Source: Actinidia chinensis
Lineage: Eukaryota > Streptophyta > Magnoliopsida > Ericales > Actinidiaceae
Direction: 5' to 3'
Assembly (NCBI GenBank): GCA_009663005.1
Contig: CM018891.1
Location: 2,907,965 to 2,930,464 of the forward strand
DNA length: 22,500 bases
Shown here: one piece after another, positions 18,440 through 22,500 of the stretch
Layout of the letters: each line of letters starts with the position of its first letter
How positions within the stretch are numbered: position 1 is the stretch's first letter
Notes under the pieces: model-generated
The model's database searches: none
Seen by the model: the letters and a program-made list of their open reading frames with translations, nothing else
Told to the model about the DNA's origin: nothing
Translations under genes and position numbers: made by a program

Positions 18440-18665
18440 GTGAAGCAAAAACTTCGTTCGCCATGGGTTTGAGTTAGTGAAAAACTTCCTTGCGTAGAAA
18501 TTCTAGAATTGTAATCCTAATTGAATCGGAGAGACCCTAAAACCCATAAGTCTTATAGAATTACTTAGCTTTGGTACCCTATGATTGGGTACTAGATGAA
18601 CAGATCAACCCGATCCAGATATCTTGTGAGAGAGCAAGTTAACCACTAAGCCAACCTTTGCCCTA
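18440..18665 (-). mobile_element. Possible tRNA-derived SINE of a second family
   Basis: On the minus strand, TTGGCTTAGTGGTTAA (18654-18639) matches a polymerase III A box. About 30 bases later CGGGTTGATCTG (18612-18601) resembles an eroded B box. A body of about 160 bases follows. No poly(A) tail or target duplication was found. Confidence 0.4.
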
Positions 18666-18669
18666 CTAT

Positions 18670-19364
18670 GTACTCAATTATTTTTAGTACATATTTTTCT
18701 TACCACATAAAAAAGTGGAAAGCTCTCTATTCATGAGGTGCGTACGACATCGCAATAAATACATATTGTCCTGGATATTTATGACCAGAGATATGCTTGT
18801 TTTAATTTCATCATTGCTGAATACTGCAGAAAGAGATGTCTTCTTGGTTACTTTGACACTATGAATGTTTCAAGTCTTTTCTTGGCTACATTGTGCAACC
18901 CGGGTCATGGAGCAACAGGAACCAACCTTAATTGATCTTGCAGGTTCGTCAGGATTGTCCAAAATGGAGAAATAACTAAGTTTTGATTTGGTTTAATTCA
19001 AATGGGTTGGGATTACCCAGACCATGCAAATCCCCATCAACAACACAGTAATTAATATCTATAACAGGTAACAGTAATGCTAGAGTGATTACATTAATTG
19101 GGTGCTAGCTATTTTATGCTATGTCATATATAAACCAAATTTATGTAGTAAGTGACGTTACAGGGCGTCTTAAGCTAACCCGATATATGTAGTCATAGGA
19201 TCATATTTATATTTATCCTAAAAAGGAATAGACATCAAGTATAATTTTAATAGTAAGTTATAACTCACATAAAAATGATCTGATTATGTGACTGTTCATG
19301 AACGGTTTCACTTACATCATTGAGACCGGAGGTATCATGAGCAAATCCATGCCTACCCAAGTCC
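18670..19364. other. Intergenic spacer
   Basis: AT-rich. A weak inverted pair (ATGTAGTAAGTGA near 19142 and TCACTTACAT near 19307) is the only structure noticed. No gene seen. Confidence 0.4.
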
Positions 19365-19378
19365 AATGTAACCACTAC

Positions 19379-19590
19379 GTTTTTTTTTCATAACTCGGTA
19401 TACAGCCCAATAAATCGATTAATTTGGGAGACCTATCCCACCGTTTACAAATGAAAAAACAAATTTTAGTCGATGCAGTGTCTCGTATGGACATACCCTA
19501 AGAGTTGTTGACAAGGGTATTTGAACCTGCGTCTAGAGGATAAGTTTTTTAGTCATGTCCAAACTCCCAATCGACCAATCCATTGGGGTT
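19379..19590 (-). mobile_element. tRNA-derived SINE with target-site duplications
   Basis: On the minus strand it has an A-box-like GGATTGGTCGATTGGG (about 19581-19566), a B box GCAGGTTCAAATACCC (19528-19513) and a short A9 tail (19388-19380). It is flanked by AATGTAACCACTAC (19365-19378) and AATGTCACCATTACCACTAC (19591-19610), the same target with a 6-base difference. About 212 bp, non-coding. Confidence 0.65.
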
Positions 19591-19610
19591 AATGTCACCA
19601 TTACCACTAC

Positions 19611-20187
19611 ATTACTCAAAAACTAAAATGGAATATTAGGAACTTTAAGGTTTGTCATCTAAAATACCTCCAATCCAAACATAGTCAAAAAAAGAAAAAC
19701 ATAGCCATGCATGTGGTTGATTGATTACTCGAATATATATGTCTTGAACAAGTATATATTACAGCTAGATATGATGCTTGATAGAATATGGTACTATAAT
19801 AAGCTTCTTGACGTATAGTTATTGGTGAGATTAAGACAGGGACATGAGTTGCTTTGAAATTTGAACACCATCACGTAGTTCCTTGCAAAACAGAGGAGAA
19901 AGAAAAAAAAGGAATGGAATCACCGGAATCAACGCCGTTTAGAATGGCGTGAACCCACTACATATATCAGTGCAAATCAGTTAGTCTCAGACACACAGTT
20001 TTCTCATTAATTGCTCTCAGTAAAAACGTTCATCTCAACATCAAAACACTCAATAATTGGCAATTCATCACCATCAAACAGGTCCAGTAGCCAGAGGTGG
20101 TGTGGACCAGTTGATAATAGAAGGTTACAACTGTGAATGAATGAATGGAAATCAGACCCAATACTGCAAAGATTCAGTCTTCGACCT
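19611..20187. other. Intergenic spacer
   Basis: No gene, RNA or repeat recognised. Confidence 0.45.
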
Positions 20188-20372
20188 CCCCCTACCTTCA
20201 GATTTGAAATTTAGTATTTCTGCCCAACTCAATTGAGTTCAAGAGTCTAATTTTGGAGACTTAAAATTAACAGTTAGGATAAACTTTTAATGAACTCTGA
20301 GGAGACTCGAACTGATAAGTTGTAACTACTTGAATACAAAATCAATGTCTTTATCACCAAACTACCTCTAAG
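20188..20372 (-). mobile_element. tRNA-derived SINE, copy 2 of the family at 8841
   Basis: On the minus strand: head AGGTAGTTTGGTGATAAAGA, then TTTGTATTCAAG, a B box AGTTCGAGTCT (20313-20303), body TTAAAAGTTTATCCTAACTG, AAATTAGACTCTTGAACTCA and GTTGGGCAG. Block order and spacing match 8841-9010. This copy keeps the B box but lacks a clear poly(A) tail. Confidence 0.6.
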
Positions 20373-22500
20373 ATTTGCAAACTTCCTATTATAAGATATA
20401 TACCACCATATATTAAAAAAAAAAAAACTTTATAAATCTATTTTATGAGTAGAATAACATAACAATAACAATTTTCCTAAACTTAATCTACGTTGATAGA
20501 ATCAAAACTTGCCATAGGATTCTAAAGTCATATTTTTATTGTATTTCTCTTGCCTCAATAGTTAAATATTAATTCCTTTAATTTCGCATATATATCTCCC
20601 CACAAGTATGATGAAAACATGAATAACAAAATATACAATTTCTCTAACAGTTTAGACTAAGCATTTATACGAGTTGGTGGTCAATTATCTAACATGGCAG
20701 GTAATAGATCTTGTTTTCGAGCTTTACTACATATTTGATATTTAAAATTGTTAACTTAGTCCATTTATGGAGACGATCAAGGTCAGACGTGATAAAAAAA
20801 GCGTTAATTGGGTGAGTTGATAGTCAACAATTACTCATCTCTCTAATAGCTAAGAACAAGCTCTGATGAGTTAATAATCACAATATAACCATCGCAAACT
20901 GTCTCTCCATTGCATATGAATCTTTCTGACTTTGATTGTGTGAAAAGAGAAATTACAAGGTGTTTGGTGAAAAGAGCTTGTGTCTACATTGGAAATGGAG
21001 AACCCACCCCTATTTTACATTACCTAATCTTCCACCATGCATGTAACATTACCCAGAATCCCAAATCACATAGCTAACCCCACTAAAAATATTCCACCTA
21101 ATTAATTTGCAAGTTTTCCAACCTTTCTCTAGTCTCTTTCTGGTCAAACAAGTAATGTTTTCTAATCATGATAGAATATAAGAATCAAGGTAAATATTCA
21201 AGAAAATGTGACCACATGATGTGCAAATGTTACAGTACTAAGACAAACCTCCTTGTCCTTGTATTTATTTTTCTTACAAACCCATTCCATGGCCGCGATG
21301 ATAGACGTCGAGTATATATTTCAGCCAAGGATTATTTGTTTCCAAAATCATTTGTCTAATCTCGAGGTTTGGTGGTGCGGTTGGGAAGACATGGAAACAA
21401 AAATACAGATAATTTTGGAAATATAAGGATCCATGTCTTATGTTTGATTAGTCAAAATCAGCTTTATACGTTCAAAGTGACGACTATAATTTCTGATTGA
21501 TAATCTTAATTATGAAGCTCCCAAAAAAATAAAAATTATGAAGCTCCCTAAAAAAAAAGTATATTTCACTATGGTACATTTGCTGATTGATAATCTCAAC
21601 ACACCTATTTCCCCACAGCTAGAGAATGGTCCCCAAGCATTAATTTTTATAAATGGTGGGACCAAAGCTTAAAGGTTTCTCATGTTGACTGGTCCTTAAA
21701 ATGCTTGGAAGAATGCCATTTCTCAATTGTCTTTTTCCCTCCTTACTAAATAGAATAGTCGAAGGTGAAACTGATCTAGAGATGTTAACATCTATGCCAC
21801 AAAAGCCCAATGTCCCTTTCATAGGTTAGACTGGATTGTGGCCATGAATTGTCTATAGCTAGGTTTCAATTTCACACTAGGTCCAAAACTCTCTAATGAA
21901 GCAGATTTTTTTATTCTCATATTATTCCTTTGACAACAATACGGTAACTACTCTCATCAATTAGACTAGATTGAGATATTGGGTTATCCAAAAAAACAAA
22001 AACTCATAGAATTTTGATAATTAAACTCTGGACAATGTCAAGTGTTATTCTTTCGTGCCACCCAGAAACAAAAATAAACCGAGGGTAAAGCTAAATATAC
22101 AAATAACTTTCCTATAAGAAAAAGACTTGTACATTGAGTACAAACATTTTAGTTTTTGCTAAACGTGGTACTGACTTTAAGATGGTCCGAGAATGCAAAG
22201 AATATATATTTTGCATTAGATTATCACTTTCTTGGCCGTTTAAAACAAAAGAACAACCGGTAAATCTAGAAATTGTACACAGTTTATGCTAAGATATTGG
22301 ATTAGGTAGAAAGGATCCATGTGTAGCCTGAAGCCCCACAGCATTTAGAGAATTATGTGATAAGAAAAGATAAATAGGTAAGATAAGAAAGTGTAAGTGG
22401 ATAAAATATCAAGTATCAATTATGGTCGAGATAGGGCAAGTATCATTGTCGGACAGTCGCTCTATAGCAAGTTTGGCGGGGTCTCTGCACCGGAGCTCGG
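20373..22500. other. Right-end intergenic stretch
   Basis: AT-rich, with only short ORFs (for example 21168-21359 plus and 21640-21822 minus) lacking recognisable domains. Small direct repeats occur at 21493-21596. No gene or mobile element identified. Confidence 0.45.

Noticed and set aside
19513..19581. B-box and A-box motifs as a true tRNA gene
   Set aside because: No acceptor stem or anticodon arm can be formed, and the A tail and target duplications point to a SINE.
20083..20116. CCAGTAGCCAG shared with the first bases of the window, suggesting a second copia fragment
   Set aside because: Similarity ends after 11 bases and no copia coding signal follows.

Overview
The window is nuclear DNA from a flowering plant, most likely a eudicot. 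It is AT-rich and full of decayed plant-type retrotransposons, SINEs and MITEs. Its one recognisable cellular gene is split by five canonical introns and encodes a KANADI transcription factor. I could not identify the genus.

Gene: a complete KANADI4 / ABERRANT TESTA SHAPE (KAN4/ATS)-like gene lies on the minus strand (13458 down to 9548). I reconstructed six exons: 13044-13458, 12588-12664, 12128-12164, 11776-11908, 9827-9923 and 9548-9721. All junctions are GT-AG and in phase. The joined CDS is 933 nt (310 codons plus stop). It holds the GARP/MYB-like DNA-binding domain split over exons 1-3, a proline-rich linker in exon 4 and the KANADI C-terminal tail ending in LLKC.

Left part (1-5351): first a minus-strand, heavily broken Ty1/copia element that runs off the left edge. 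It keeps a short LTR, an exact tRNA-iMet primer-binding site, and gag, zinc-knuckle, protease and pre-integrase remnants. Then comes a Ty3/gypsy element reduced to two LTRs around about 320 bp of internal DNA; it still carries a primer-binding site and the last few codons of pol.

Middle (5352-9547, 3' of the gene): a possible solo LTR with a 5-bp target duplication (6085-6433), a Ds-like (hAT/Ac-type) non-autonomous transposon (7806-8392), and a SINE copy (8841-9010). Intron 4 of KAN4 holds a candidate 156-bp mini-Helitron and a candidate solo LTR.

Right part (13459-22500, 5' of the gene): a CT-rich leader/promoter zone, then an intergenic region with three MITE-like elements, an ABRE/DRE/TATA cluster with no gene behind it, three tRNA-derived SINE candidates (one with target duplications, one matching the copy at 8.8 kb), and about 2 kb at the right end in which I see nothing.

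I found no tRNA or rRNA gene, CRISPR array or bacterial-type operon. The most interesting observations concern KAN4 itself: intron 1 is a tandem duplication that includes the exon 1 splice donor, a GARP-domain residue is changed, and microsatellites lie directly on a splice acceptor and in a coding poly-proline run.
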